A stretch of 64,000 nt of DNA from Lolium rigidum (taxonomy: Eukaryota; Streptophyta; Magnoliopsida; Poales; Poaceae): positions 206,236,254 through 206,300,253 of the forward strand of contig NC_061509.1 in NCBI RefSeq assembly GCF_022539505.1, given 5' to 3'. A program made the translations under genes and the position numbers. Position 1 is the stretch's first letter. Every line of letters starts with the position of its first letter. Below, one piece after another: positions 43,427-53,965 of this stretch. Under the pieces are notes generated by a model. It was not told the DNA's origin, ran no database searches, and saw only the letters and a program-made list of their open reading frames with translations.

Positions 43427-44823
43427 CTACAAAAACGACCATAAACGTAGCATAGCCGTACATCGGTAGATGACCTGCATAAGAGAAGAACATTTATCAT
43501 TAAAAACCTTGTCATTTCTACATAGCCAAAGCGACCATATTACGGCTATCGCTCCCACTCTAATAAGAACCTTAAACCTAGAATCCACCCCATTTAGCCA
43601 ATTGCCAAAAATATTTGCAATGATGCGAGGATGATATAAGGTAGAGTCCATCTGAATGATTGACCATATAGATCTCGCAAATCGACACTTGAAAAAAAGG
43701 TGTTTTATTGTATCCCCTTCGTGACAGAAAATACATTTCGCACATCCGTGCCAGTTGCATTTAGCAAGATTGTCTTTAGTAAGGATAACACCACGACGAA
43801 GATACCAAGCAAACACCTTAGTTTTGAGAGGTATCTTCATCTTCCAAATAGATGTATTATTTAAAACAGGTTGAATGGGTTGCATTAAAGCTTTATAGAT
43901 GGAATATACCTAGAATACCCCACTCTTGGTAAGTCCCCAACCAAATTCATCGAACCCTTGCACCAAATGGACTGAAGCTAGTCTCTATAGCAGTTCATTC
44001 TAGGAAGCCAATCTTGGTCCAACAAGATATCGCCTAAGCATTATAGAAGGAGGAGATGTTTCCATCACCTTAAGCAAGGTATCTCCTTTATGACGTACAA
44101 TATTATATAAAGATGGATATTGTTCTTGGAGTGTGGTAGGTCCCAACCATTTATCCTCCCAAAAGTTTATCTTTGATCCATCCTTAATGGAGAAAGAACC
44201 ATGTGGGAAAAAGTGTTTCTTAGTCGCCATAACTCCAGCCCAAAAATGAGAGTCCCCAGATTTCCAATTAACCTGAGACACCACCTTTGAGCCGATATAT
44301 TTTCTCCGCAACCGGTTTTGCCATACACCATCCTCAGTTAACAACCTGGCCAGTCATTTCCCTAATATGGCCTTGTTCTTAACCTCAAGATCATGGACAC
44401 CAAGTCCACCTTGATCTTTGGGAAGGCAAACAACAATCCATTTAGTCAACCGGTATTTTTTCTTCTTGCTATCTCCCTGCCAAAAGAATCTAGACAGAAA
44501 ATAATCCAATCTCTCCAAGACTCCTTTAGGTAGTTCGAAGAAACAAATCATATACAGTACCATGTTAGTTAGTACTGAATTAATGAGAAATAATCTTCCA
44601 CCTAAAGATAACAATTTTCCTTTCCAACTACTAAGTCGTTTTTGTAATCTTTCCTTGACTATTTTCCATTCTGCCAATGTGAGCCTCCTATAATGTATGG
44701 GAATGCCCTAATAGCTTATTGGAAAACTGTCAATCCCACATCTGGATAGTTTGGCATAAAGGTTGGCATCGTCTTGGGTCGCACCAAAACAAAACAATTC
44801 ACTTTTATGGAAATTAACCTTAA
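43427..44823 (-). pseudogene. LINE 3 reverse transcriptase, thumb to zf-RVT
   Basis: Segments from right to left: a link region just after the palm (KVNFHKSELFCFGAT), then LSSWKGKLLSLGGRLFLINS, FFWQGDSKKKKYRLTKW, QGGLGVHDLE, then SGDSHFWAGVM and finally zf-RVT (CAKCIFCHEGDTIKHLFFKC, WSLWLCRND). Stops and frame slips near 44700, 44350 and 43900 break it. The sequence type is close to LINE 1, so the two may be one family. Confidence 0.87.
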
Positions 44824-44828
44824 GACCC

Positions 44829-46005
44829 TGTTATCACCAGATTTTGGCTAAATCAGGAGGTGGGCCGCGATCAAGATGGGCTTGGGAGATTACATATGGA
44901 AGAACTATGAAGCGGCCTCGCACGGAGAATTTGGGCTAGTTAGCCCGTGTATCTTAATATAATAGATTGTATATCGGTTTAGAAGTTAGATTTTATCTCG
45001 TGCACGGTTTAGTGCACGCCCACATTAGAAAGTCCGCTGGACTATAAATATGTACCTAGGGTTTATGGAATAAACAACAACTCACGTTCAACCCCAAAAA
45101 CAAACCAATCTCGGCGCATCGCCAACTCCTTCGTCTCGAGGGTTTCTATCGGGTAGCGACATGCTGCCTAGATCGCATCTTGCGATCTAGGCAGCACAAG
45201 CCCCACGTTGTTCATGCGTTGCTCGTACCGAAGCGTTTTTGATGGCGAGCAACGTAGTTATCATTAGATGTGTTAGGGTTAGCATTGTTCTTCGTTTAAG
45301 CATGCTTACGTAGTGCAACCCTTGCATATCTAGCCGTCCTCACGCCTATCTCAGGTGTGGGGGCGGCACCCCGCTTGATCGTTATTTAGTAGATCTGATC
45401 CGTTACGATTGCTCCTTGTTCTACAAGGATTAGTTTAATATCTGCAATAGTTTGGCCTTACAATGGGGGGGAGGATCCAGTGGCACGTAGGGTGGCGTTC
45501 GCAAGTCCTAAACGGGATGTTCCTAGGATCAACTTCGTGTTGGTTTTTTGGCCTTGTTTAGGATCGGCTTACGAGCACCGTGCGTGGCCGCAAGGCCCAA
45601 CCTCGGAGTAGGATGATCCGGTTATGCGGTGAAAACCCTAAATCGTCGTAGATCTCATTAGCTTCATCTTGATCAGCAGGACCACCAAGTATTCGTGCAC
45701 CCCGTACGGATCATGGGTGGATCGGCTCTTTGAGCCGATTCACGAGATAACCCGAGAGCCGATCGAGGCTCGTATTTAACGTTTACATGTATGCCCCGCA
45801 GGAAACTAAGCGAGGCAACTTCATCACCTTCCCGACCGGGTATAGGTCAGGTGGCACGCCCTTGCACTTCGCAACGCCGCGTGTGACCGAGAAGAGCATT
45901 GCGGGCCGTCGCTCGGAGGGGTCTCAGCCAGCCGCAGCTCTAGGCTCCCCCGGCTCTACGGTGTTGACAAGGCCGCTGCCCGCCGGTGGGTTTTGGCAGC
46001 CAACA
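44829..46005 (+). repeat. Gypsy F 5' LTR
   Basis: 1177 bp, tgttatcaccagattttgg to ttggcagccaaca. A TATA-like ctataaatatg lies at about 45043. A perfect dyad, atcggctc-ttt-gagccgat, lies at 45721-45739. It differs from the 3' LTR mainly by 1-bp indels and a few transitions. Confidence 0.93.
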
Positions 46006-46067
46006 CATTCTCGGCACGCCCGGTGGGACAATCGTCTACATCAACCACATCGCCATCTACATCCGAG

Positions 46068-47420
46068 ATGGCGGACGGCACGCCAGTCACATGCGACGAA
46101 ATCAAAGCCATCCTCGAAGCCGCACTCTTCGGCTCCTCCCACCGAACCCACTCCCATGGCGTCGGGGGAGGGGCTCCACGCCCGAAGGCGCACTTGATGG
46201 GGGAAATCTCTCCACCCCGTTGGAGGAGCGCACCAAGTCTCTCGAAGCATGGGGATCTGCCCAAGGAGCTCGGAAGGGAACATGACGGGATCAAGGCAAC
46301 CCTTGGAACCGAACTCATCGGCTCCGCCGAGAAGACCCGGCCGCACGGTATCGGGCTTGGTAGAAACCCACGTCCGGGTCCCGGTGTCGACACGGTGGAT
46401 CTCAGCCACCCCATAGATCGGCCAAAGTTTTCCTTTGGTGTCAATGTGGCAGGATCTCGCAAGCCGCCATGGCAAAGAGGAAACAAAGCAGCCACTCCCG
46501 TGGCAAGGATGAAGAGGGAGCCGATCCGCGCGGCCAACCCCGAGGTGAGGACATGCGGTACCTGGCAAGGGAGGGAATAAGAAGCATGCGGTATCAACGC
46601 CCACACTCCAAGCACCCTCTCGGCAAATACGAGCAACACCAAGACCGACGCCGGCGCTACGACGCCGACGATGAAAGGAATTTCTGGTCTGATGCCGAGG
46701 TCGGAAGGTACCGCCAACATGGTAGAAGCAACAACGGGTACGGTCGTCGCGCCGAAGGGAGGCCAAGGGGGCAGAGTGACATGGATAAGCACTGGGACTG
46801 CCCGTTCTTCAAACATTGCTGGGACTCATGGATGAGCCGATTGCCAACAATCGAGGACTGCCCGTAATGCAAACAAAGGAAGAAGGGTGCCGCTAACGTG
46901 TCTGTGTTCAGCCGGCTAGGGCCTTTCCCGCATCGGGACAAGCGTGCCGAGTCCCCTCAGATGGAAGATCTCGAGGAGCTAGAGGACGGTAGTGAAGAAT
47001 ACAAATATCATCAGCCCAGATGGTACCCTGATGGGCTCATCCGTTCCCAGAAGCAAAGAGTCCAGCGTCTGCGTGAGTTGAAAGAAACTGAAAGATTATA
47101 CTTGCGCACGCTAGGGAAGGCACGGCCTGATCTGGCTGCCAAAATTCTGCGAACCCTGGACGAGGAAGGTCAGCCACAAAGAAAAGAGTGGCGCCCCGAA
47201 CAGAGAAAAGCCGATGATGAAACGTCGGCTGGCACAAATATGGTGTTTATCCTCCCGTCGGAGTTCAGTACTCCAGGCTTAGATGAGACATCCGTGGCAC
47301 AACTTGACTGCGGCCCACGGCCGGTTATCTTTGAGAAGCCCCGAGACGAGAGCTACGGGCATCCGAAGGCCCCGTACTTACGAGGGTATATCGATGGGAG
47401 GCCCGTAAACAGGATGCTCG
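46068..47420 (+). pseudogene. Gypsy F gag, broken
   Basis: ATG at 46068 gives MADGTPVTCDEIKAILEAAL, a common start for Triticeae Gypsy gag. This frame stops at 46578. Downstream, the neighbouring frame (46469-46867) is rich in Arg and Lys and holds a Cys/His finger (CPFFKHCWDSW..EDCP) interrupted by TAA at 46865-46867, where the next codons (TGC AAA CAA AGG) continue the finger. The same frame continues to 47443 (GPFPHRDKRAESP, LRELKETERLYLRTLG). At least one frame change and one nonsense codon have occurred. The gag middle appears shortened. Confidence 0.8.
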
Positions 47421-47861
47421 GTGGACACCGGAGCGGCGGCTAACATCATGCCGTACTCTATGCTACGTCGGCTGGGACGCTCGAGTTCGGATCTAATCAA
47501 GACCAACGTAACGTTGAGCGACTTCAACGGCCAAGCGTCTGAAGCACAAGGAGTTCTGAATGTGGATCTGACCGTAGGAAGAAAAACCATCCCCACGGCG
47601 TTCTTTATCGTTGATAGCACGAGCAGTTATGCTGTTTTGCTAGGAAGAGATTGGATCCACGCCAACCGCTGCATTCCCTCCACGATGCACCAACGCATAA
47701 TACAATGGGATGGTGATGAGGTAGAGGTCGTCCAAGCCGACGGCTCGGCCGAAGTTTCAACGGCCGGCATGAACGCATGGGAAGCCAGCAGGCCAAGAAC
47801 CCCTCTCAGGCATCAAATTGGACGACTGCGAGCGCATCGATGTGACAAAGGGAAGGGTTAA
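47415..47861 (+). pseudogene. Gypsy F aspartic protease
   Basis: The active site DTGAAANIMPYSMLRRLG is followed by the flap-side region (GVLNVDLTVGRKTIPTAFFIVD) and LLGRDWIHANRCIPSTMHQ, the usual C-terminal signature of plant Gypsy proteases. One extra G near 47420 puts it in a different frame from gag (CTCGGTGGAC where CTCGTGGAC would stay in frame). Another frame slip follows near 47800. No pol follows it. Confidence 0.87.
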
Positions 47862-47869
47862 GCTAGTTT

Positions 47870-49300
47870 TATCCACTGGCCTGACCATGTAGTTGAAGCC
47901 AAGCGATGTGCAAGTTGCCGAGGCCGATCCTTGTGATCGGTCCCAAGGGTCTATGAAGGAGCAGTACAAAACCTTCACTGAGCAAACAGCGTGGAGGCCG
48001 ATTCCAGTAATCGGCCGCGAATATCCTCACCATCCATACTGCCTGGGTTCAACACATTCATGGCCCATCAGAGCCGATGTCATCGAATCTCTCGACAGAA
48101 TCGGCTCGGGGGGGCGCCCAAGTGGATGAAACACGAGGGTATGCAGTAGAAGAGTCTCATCCTTTAATGGTGGATATTGGAGTATGGGGGCCGATACACA
48201 GGTCGGCCAAAAAATTCGAAAATTTTCGGGAATAGCCGATGCACAGATATCGACTTAAGAGCAGGGAGCTAGTTCCCTCCAAGAATCTGGAGGGCGTCAG
48301 AAATACGAAGACGTTCTCACCGGAAGTTGCCTCAGCCCGCCGAAGATGATGAGCTGATCTGATCAGCAAGGCGCAGGGCTTGGACTAAAGAAGCTCGGGG
48401 GAGGGCGGCTCGCCCTGAAATTCCCTCACTCTGAAGAGCCGATTTGTTCTGAATCGGTTGATACGGCGTTGCGAGTTGGAAATCAAGGATGATTGACGTG
48501 ATCAGCTCGCTGCTATTCTCACCTTGAAGGCCCGGGGGGCAGCTCGCCGTGAAGGTCTCTGCTCCGGGGAGCCGATTTCGTTGGGATCGGCTGAACTCTG
48601 CACCACAAGTTACCTAGAGAATGGTGCTTGTGGTGCAAAAACTATCATAGCCTGATGGATCGGCTGTATGGACCCTCAACGGAAGGGAGGTGATCGGCTG
48701 GTGGCCCTGCGGGATAGCTCTCTTGGACAAGGTTGAGCCCGCCCCGAAATCTCGATGGTGATGATCTGTCCTTTATCCTCGCTTCGAGCCGAGGCTCGGG
48801 GGCAGCTCGCCCTCGAAGTTTAACCAACTCTGTCGAAGTGGGCCCACTCTTCGTGACGGCTCGTTCAAAAGACAGTGATTATTGTAGAAGGAAGCTGCCG
48901 GAGCTGAACGAGCAGAATTCGGAGAGGATAATAAGAAGAAGACCTGACATTATTTCAGGAGTTCTGCCGTTAGGTTCAACATGCCATCTTGAGAGATCTG
49001 CGGATTTGCGCGAGTAAAGGTTTGGCCTTGCGTGGCAAGGAGTTTGGGTCTGGGTGGATCTATCTCGAAATTTAGTGTGGGAGACCGGTGCGATGCCATC
49101 GGCTTGTTGGGCATTGTCCAGTTTGGCAATCGGCAGAACAGAAGGAAAGACAATCGGCTAAATTATCATAAAGAGAATCGGCAAAATCGAGTTGGGGAAT
49201 TTCTTCATTAATAAGCCAGATTTCTTACATAGAAGAGCTGATTGCTCTCAAAAGGGAAGACCAGGGGGATACATTGCCCTGTCTGCTACTGCTAGCCCTA
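47870..49300. other. Non-coding 3' region of Gypsy F with gccgat dyads
   Basis: No reverse transcriptase or integrase motif is present on either strand. The motifs agccgat and atcggct recur as inverted pairs, for example agccgat-ttcgttggg-atcggct near 48571-48593, the same motif as the dyad in the LTR. Confidence 0.7.
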
Positions 49301-49310
49301 TGCTAAGACC

Positions 49311-49841
49311 CTATCTAGGGGCTGCGGCCGCCCTCGTCATCGTCGTCGTCGCCGTCGTCGCCACCGCCGGTGCTGCTCCCCGCCGGCTCGTCGTCGCTGC
49401 TCCGGCCGGCCGCCGATAGGACCCTCGTCGTCTTCGTCCTCTTCGTCGGCGTCGTCGTCCACTGTCGACATCGCTGAAGTTCCCGGGCCAGAGGTGGCGG
49501 CGTTTGGCCGGCGGCTCGTCGGAGGAGCTGTCTTCATCCTCCTCCTCCTTTCCCTCCTCCTTCACCTCCTCGGAGGTGGTGAAGTCCGCCCAGGAGAGGC
49601 GGTCGTCTTCGCTCTCCTCCACTACTTCCTCGTCAGCAAGGAAGCGGAGGTCGCTCTCCCCGTCGGTTTGGGATTTGTCATCCTCGGACCAGACGGAGGA
49701 GTCATGATCCTCTTTGTCCCACTTTGTCGGGGCAAGGATGTCGTACGCCGCTTGTGTACCCCACGAGGGCGTCGACTCTCGGATGGGAGAAGACACGTGG
49801 GAAGGATCCGACGAAGAAGAAGAGGAAGAGGAAGAGGACAT
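49311..49841 (-). CDS. Antisense acidic ORF of Gypsy F
   Basis: A 176-codon frame opposite to the element starts with a run of ten Ser (MSSSSSSSSSSDPSHVSS) and continues acidic (SVWSEDDKSQTDGESD, VKEEGKEEEDEDSSSDE). It then becomes basic (PPAKRRH, GRRRRRRGRRRRGSYRR) and ends with Ala/Thr repeats. It has no known domain and no membrane segment. The acidic-then-basic layout with a PPAKRRH stretch would fit a nuclear or nucleic-acid-binding protein; that is inference. Its position before the 3' LTR on the opposite strand matches the additional antisense ORF of Tat-lineage elements. Low-complexity coding can arise by chance, so protein status is open. Confidence 0.55.
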   Translation of the reverse strand: MSSSSSSSSSSDPSHVSSPIRESTPSWGTQAAYDILAPTKWDKEDHDSSVWSEDDKSQTDGESDLRFLADEEVVEESEDDRLSWADFTTSEEVKEEGKEEEDEDSSSDEPPAKRRHLWPGNFSDVDSGRRRRRRGRRRRGSYRRPAGAATTSRRGAAPAVATTATTTMTRAAAAPR

Positions 49842-50112
49842 GGTTGCAGGGGAGGGTTTTTTGGAGCGCTACCGCGGAAGGGGTAAAGAAGAGAACTGTT
49901 CGTTGCGGCTAAATAAAAGGAGGTGGGGGTTTTTAATTTCCGAGCAGTTCTCGAGGACATGGTGCCAAAACTGTCAAATCGTGCAGAGAAGTTGGGAAGG
50001 CAAGTCGTCATGATGAGGCGTGCTGCGACAGTTCCGCTCTCGCCGTGACACGACCCCTCCGAGGAAAAAGCGAGTGGTTTTGAAATTATCATTACCAAAA
50101 CCAGGGGGCATG

Positions 50113-51289
50113 TGTTATCACCAGATTTTGGCTAAATCAGGGAGGTGGGCCGCGATCAAGATGGGCTTGGGAGATTACATATGGAAGAACTATGAAGCGG
50201 CCTCGCACGGAGAATTTGGGCTAGTTAGCCCGTGTATCTTAATATAATAGATTGTATATCGGTTTAGAAGTTAGATTTTATCTCGTGCACGGTTTAGTGC
50301 ACGCCCACATTAGAAAGTCCGCTGGACTATAAATATGTACCTAGGGTTTATGGAATAAACAACAACTCACGTTCAACCCCAAAAACAAACCAATCTCGGC
50401 GCATCGCCAACTCCTTCGTCTCGAGGGTTTCTATCGGGTAAGCGACATGCTGCCTAGATCGCATCTTGCGATCTAGGCAGCACAAGCCCCACGTTGTTCA
50501 TGCGTTGCTCGTACCGAAGCGTTTTTGATGGCGAGCAACGTAGTTATCATTAGATGTGTTAGGGTTAGCATTGTTCTTCGTTTAAGCATGCTTACGTAGT
50601 GCAACCCTTGCATATCTAGCCGTCCTCACGCCTATCTCAGGTGTGGGGCGGCACCCCGCTTGATCGTTATTTAGTAGATCTGATCCGTTACGATTGCTCC
50701 TTGTTCTACAAGGATTAGTTTAATATCTGCAATAGTTTGGCCTTACAATGGGGGGAGGATCCAGTGGCACGTAGGGTGGCGTTCGCAAGTCCTAAACGGG
50801 ATGTTCCTAGGATCAACTTCGTGTTGGTTTTTTGGCCTTGTTTAGGATCGGCTTACGAGCACCGTGCGTGGCCGCAAGGCCCAACCCGGAGTAGGATGAT
50901 CCGGTTATGCGGTGAAAACCCTAAATCGTCGTAGATCTCATTAGCTTCATCTTGATCAAGCAGGACCACCAAGTATTCGTGCACCCCGTACGGATCATGG
51001 GTGGATCGGCTCTTTGAGCCGATTCACGGGATAACCCGAGAGCCGATCGAGGCTCGTATTTAACGTTTACATGTATGCCCTGCAGGAAACTAAGCGAGGC
51101 AACTTCATCACCTTCCTGACCAGGTATAGGTCAGGTGGCACGCCCTTGCACTTCGCAACGCCGCGTGTGACCGGAAGAGCATTGCGGGCCGTCGCTCGGA
51201 GGGGTATCAGCCAGCCGCAGCTCTAGGCTCCCCCCGGCTCTACAGTGTTGACAAGGCCGCTGCCCGCCGGTGGGTTTTGGCAGTCAACA
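50113..51289 (+). repeat. Gypsy F 3' LTR
   Basis: 1177 bp, preceded by a purine-rich tract (ccagggggcatg) and followed by the TSD GACCC at 51290-51294. It carries the same atcggctc-ttt-gagccgat dyad at 51005-51023. Confidence 0.93.
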
Positions 51290-51294
51290 GACCC

Positions 51295-51622
51295 GACAAA
51301 TGCTCGAAGGCTGAACGTATTAACTTCAAATTTCTCGCTTTTTTCACATCATGTTCCATAAATAGAATCGCATCATCGGCATATTGAAGAATAGATAGTC
51401 CACCATCCACCAGATGGGGGACTACTCCTTCGATCTGACCCTCAACCTTAGCGTGCTCAATTAAAATAGCTAGCATATTCGCCACAATATTGAATAACAT
51501 TGGTGACAATGGATCACCTTGCCTCAAACCTTTCTTTGTTTGAAAGTATTTACCTACGTTATCATTGACTTTGACGGCAACACTTCCCCCACAAATAAAG
51601 TAATTAATTTTCCGGACATTCA
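51295..51622 (-). pseudogene. LINE 3 reverse transcriptase palm
   Basis: The minus-strand frame holds FQTKKGLRQGDPLSPMLFN and the catalytic LQYADDAILFM, followed by SAFEHLSGL up to the Gypsy F border. YADD is intact. Upstream (fingers, endonuclease) is missing. The boundary at about 51622 is approximate. Confidence 0.88.
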
Positions 51623-52734
51623 TGTCCGCGAAGGAACACGGGTATCAATGAACCCGAGAGGTTCGAACATAGGGGACTCCAGATCACGGTGTCGCCTTAC
51701 CGATGCGGATACTGCAGAGAGAGACATGGCGGTTACCTAGGATCAGGACCCTCGGAAAGGTAAAACCCTACGTCCTGCCTTGGTGGTGTATTGCAGGTCC
51801 CAATGGAGAAGATGACCGTACAAATGTCTAGAGTTTGTGATGGCTATGGATCGTCCCGCTCTACGCTAGCAAGGCTAGTCCTTATATAGGGGAGATGGTC
51901 CTCTTCCCCCGAAATATCTTGAGGGGGAAGGGTTGCCACATCTCCACACCGAGGGCGGGAAACTTCCACGCCCTTTACAGAATGGACATAGTCCATGGTC
52001 GATTAAAGTGACAGTCCATGGCAGACGCTAAGGTCGTCAATGACACCACCTTTGGCAGCTTGTGTCGTCCTCCCGGCCTTGCACTAAAGAGGCAATGACA
52101 GGTTCTTGGTGCTTTGGTCCTCGTCGTGCTTTAATCACCAAAGAGGCTATGGTGTCACGCCTCCTCGCGATGGAGCTTTTAAGCTCATCCATGACGTCCG
52201 CAGCGTCATCCCACTTGTCTTGTAGTCTTTGGAGCCCACTCTGCATGTCCTTGTTGCAGGCCTTGCGAGGGGGGAATCCAAATCTCTCTTGGTTGATCTT
52301 ATGCCCCCCAAAGGGTCTTTCTGACTTAGAGAGGCTGGTGGCTCGGGGACCTCCACGAGGGGGTTCATCCCCAAGCCTATCTTCTGCTCCAGCTTGAAGT
52401 CTCCAAGAGGGTTTTATACCTCGTGGAGCCTCACTCGGGAGTAGCCTCCTCGAGTGATGTTTCTGAGTGGCTGCTATGGGCCCAGCAACCGTAGGTCCAT
52501 GACACCCTAGTTGCCAGGGATCCCACAGTAGCCCCCGGGCGCCTATCCCACACGCGTCCATCAGGAGGCGAAAGGGCAGGGGCCCTATCGTGGTTGGGCC
52601 CGGCCTGTGACCCGAGTCAGCGCACGACTCAAGCGGTGGCCACTCGTGCCGCTGATTACGGAGGAAGTGCGTCATCTGAACCGTTGGACCGGGAAGTGGG
52701 CTTCGTGGGAAGTGGCGCCTCCTTGGGGAAGCCT

Positions 52735-52746
52735 CCCATAAATAGG
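52735..52746 (+). promoter_or_regulatory. TATA-like box upstream of the Transposase_28-like frame
   Basis: The motif ccataaatag sits about 120 bp upstream of the ATG at 52864, on the plus strand and opposite to the direction of the host Gypsy. It is a plausible core promoter for the antisense frame. Confidence 0.4.
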
Positions 52747-52863
52747 GAGTTGTCATTGCCGCCGGCCAACTCATCCCTGCTTACTCAGCTTCCCGGACAT
52801 TACTAACTCCAGATTGCCAGCCGCCTTCACTCCGCCCGCCGCTGCTCTTGTGCCTCTGCATCG

Positions 52864-53346
52864 ATGGCGACCGAGGGATCTTCCTTCGCAACGGTCATAG
52901 CTCCGCCGCCACCGGCCCCCTGACTCGCTCTAGCGGTGTCATGGATTGCCGATGCCAAGAGCCTCCAGAAAGCTTGACACATTGGCGCTTCTGCAACCAA
53001 CGAGTGGGGTGCCACCGAGATGTGGCCGGCCACCGCGCGTCTTCGCGGTCTTCCGGCCAGGGTGTACCCCCTCATCCTTGATTGTGTTGTAGCAGGGTCG
53101 GTCCCGCCATTCTCAGCTTTCTTCGCCGCCATCTTGGATCACTATCAGGTTTTGGTCCTTCACCTTCATCCCAACAGTACCACCATCCTGGCGATCTTCG
53201 CTTTCTGGTATGAGGCCTTCGTCGGTATCTCACCATCGTATTCCCTCATTCGATTCTTCTACTCCCTGCACCTCATCGACCCGATGGAGTGTTCGGGGGG
53301 TGCCTCTCCCTCATCCTTGTTCCCCGTCGAGCCTTTGCTCCCATGA
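52864..53346 (+). pseudogene. Transposase_28-like (PF04195) antisense frame, broken
   Basis: From ATG at 52864 (MATEGSSFATVIAPPPPAP) the frame meets TGA near 52921 and again near 52976. It then runs open through GLPARVYPLI, PPFSAFFAAILDHYQV, LVLHLHPNSTTILAIFAFWY and AFVGISPSYSLIRFFYSLHL to a stop at 53344-53346. This pattern matches the domain called putative gypsy-type transposon, PF04195, common in grass genomes. The function of that domain is unknown. Two nonsense codons make this copy inactive. Confidence 0.75.
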
Positions 53347-53865
53347 GCTGGTCGCAGTCGCTTCCACAATTTCGGAGGGGCTGGCTCTTCGTGGGAGAGA
53401 GGAGCCCCCACTATGACATCCCCACCGCTCTTCCGGCGCGCGGGTGCAACTGGGAGAGCGCCCCCTTCTCCTTCATCGGGATGGAGGCTCTCGAGGAGCA
53501 AATTTCTGACCTGGGACAGTGGGTCTGACGGGTGAGATGGTGGCTGCCGAGTTCCAGCGGCAGCGGGTCGCACCCTTGCAACTCCACTCCACCGGTATGT
53601 GGATGCTGAACAACAGTAGCGCTTTGGTCCGTCTGGAACTTGCCATGCTGCCTCCGGACGTCGTCGCCGCGGTGATTGGGCTCTTGCTGGGAGTGGAACA
53701 AGTGCCTTTTCTCCCACCGATGGCCACCCCTTCTAAATATTTGAATCAGTGATGTAGTTATAATATTCTAATGCTAGAAATCCTACAATTGCTTCTTCCA
53801 CACCAACTGAAGCTACAAATCCTAAAGAAGATTAGCATGTCACCGATACCAATTGACTCTCTGCA

Positions 53866-53965
53866 AGGCCTTTTTGTTTGGGATTTTTTTGTCGTTTTGG
53901 CTTTGGCTTTAGGATTTTGGAAGCCAAAAGATTTTGGCTTTGGCTTATAAGCCAAAAAAAGGCCT
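53866..53965. mobile_element. Short foldback MITE, 100 bp
   Basis: Ends aggcctttttgtttggg and (right, inverted) aggcctttttttggctt form terminal inverted repeats of about 11-16 bp. The interior repeats ttttggctttggctt, so much of it can fold. GCA lies on both sides (53863-53865, 53966-53968), which would be a 3-bp TSD as in PIF/Harbinger-type MITEs. Other MITE classes with aggcc ends exist, so the class is tentative. Confidence 0.6.

Larger units (their letters stand above)
44829..51289 (+). mobile_element. Gypsy F: gag-protease-only element with antisense ORF
   Basis: Two 1177-bp LTRs (44829-46005 and 50113-51289), TG..CA, with TSD GACCC (44824-44828 and 51290-51294). Gag (46068-47420) and an aspartic protease (47415-47861) are on the plus strand. 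No reverse transcriptase, RNase H or integrase follows. Instead there is about 1.4 kb of non-coding sequence and then a 176-codon acidic frame on the opposite strand (49311-49841) before the 3' LTR. Tat-lineage Gypsy elements of grasses (Grande, Retand, RIRE2 types) often carry such antisense frames, so F may be a pol-deleted Tat-type element. Confidence 0.92.
43172..51622 (-). mobile_element. LINE 3: minus-strand non-LTR element split by Gypsy F
   Basis: The 3' tail (minus strand GTGCATCTTAGCTATGCAGAG, then AATAAAG and six A) abuts Copia D gag at 43171. The reverse transcriptase runs from the zf-RVT (43427-43885) up to Gypsy F at 44829 and resumes at 51295 with the palm motifs. About 2 kb remain. 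The TSD cannot be found because the 5' side (about 51622) is replaced by another Gypsy fragment. Removing Gypsy F and one copy of GACCC keeps the LINE frame open. Confidence 0.9.
51623..53752 (-). mobile_element. Gypsy fragment, Tat-like, LTR plus 3' internal part
   Basis: Left part: on the minus strand a TATA box (cctatataagg, about 51885) and downstream leader-like sequence suggest an LTR whose end is near 51623 (plus strand tgtccgcgaagg). Right part: a plus-strand, hence antisense, reading frame of the Transposase_28 type (52864-53346). An antisense frame next to the 3' LTR fits a Tat-lineage element on the minus strand. No second LTR, TSD or pol was found, so it is truncated at both sides. 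The borders are approximate. Confidence 0.6.

Noticed and set aside
45956..46816. Minus-strand frame of 286 codons across Gypsy F LTR end and gag
   Set aside because: It crosses the LTR/internal border and opposes gag, with no recognisable domain. Unlike the 49311-49841 frame it is not in the place where antisense ORFs are known.
52037..52774. Minus-strand frame of 245 codons
   Set aside because: It lies in the LTR-like part of the Tat-type fragment, lacks any domain and ends within the leader. More likely chance in GC-rich DNA.
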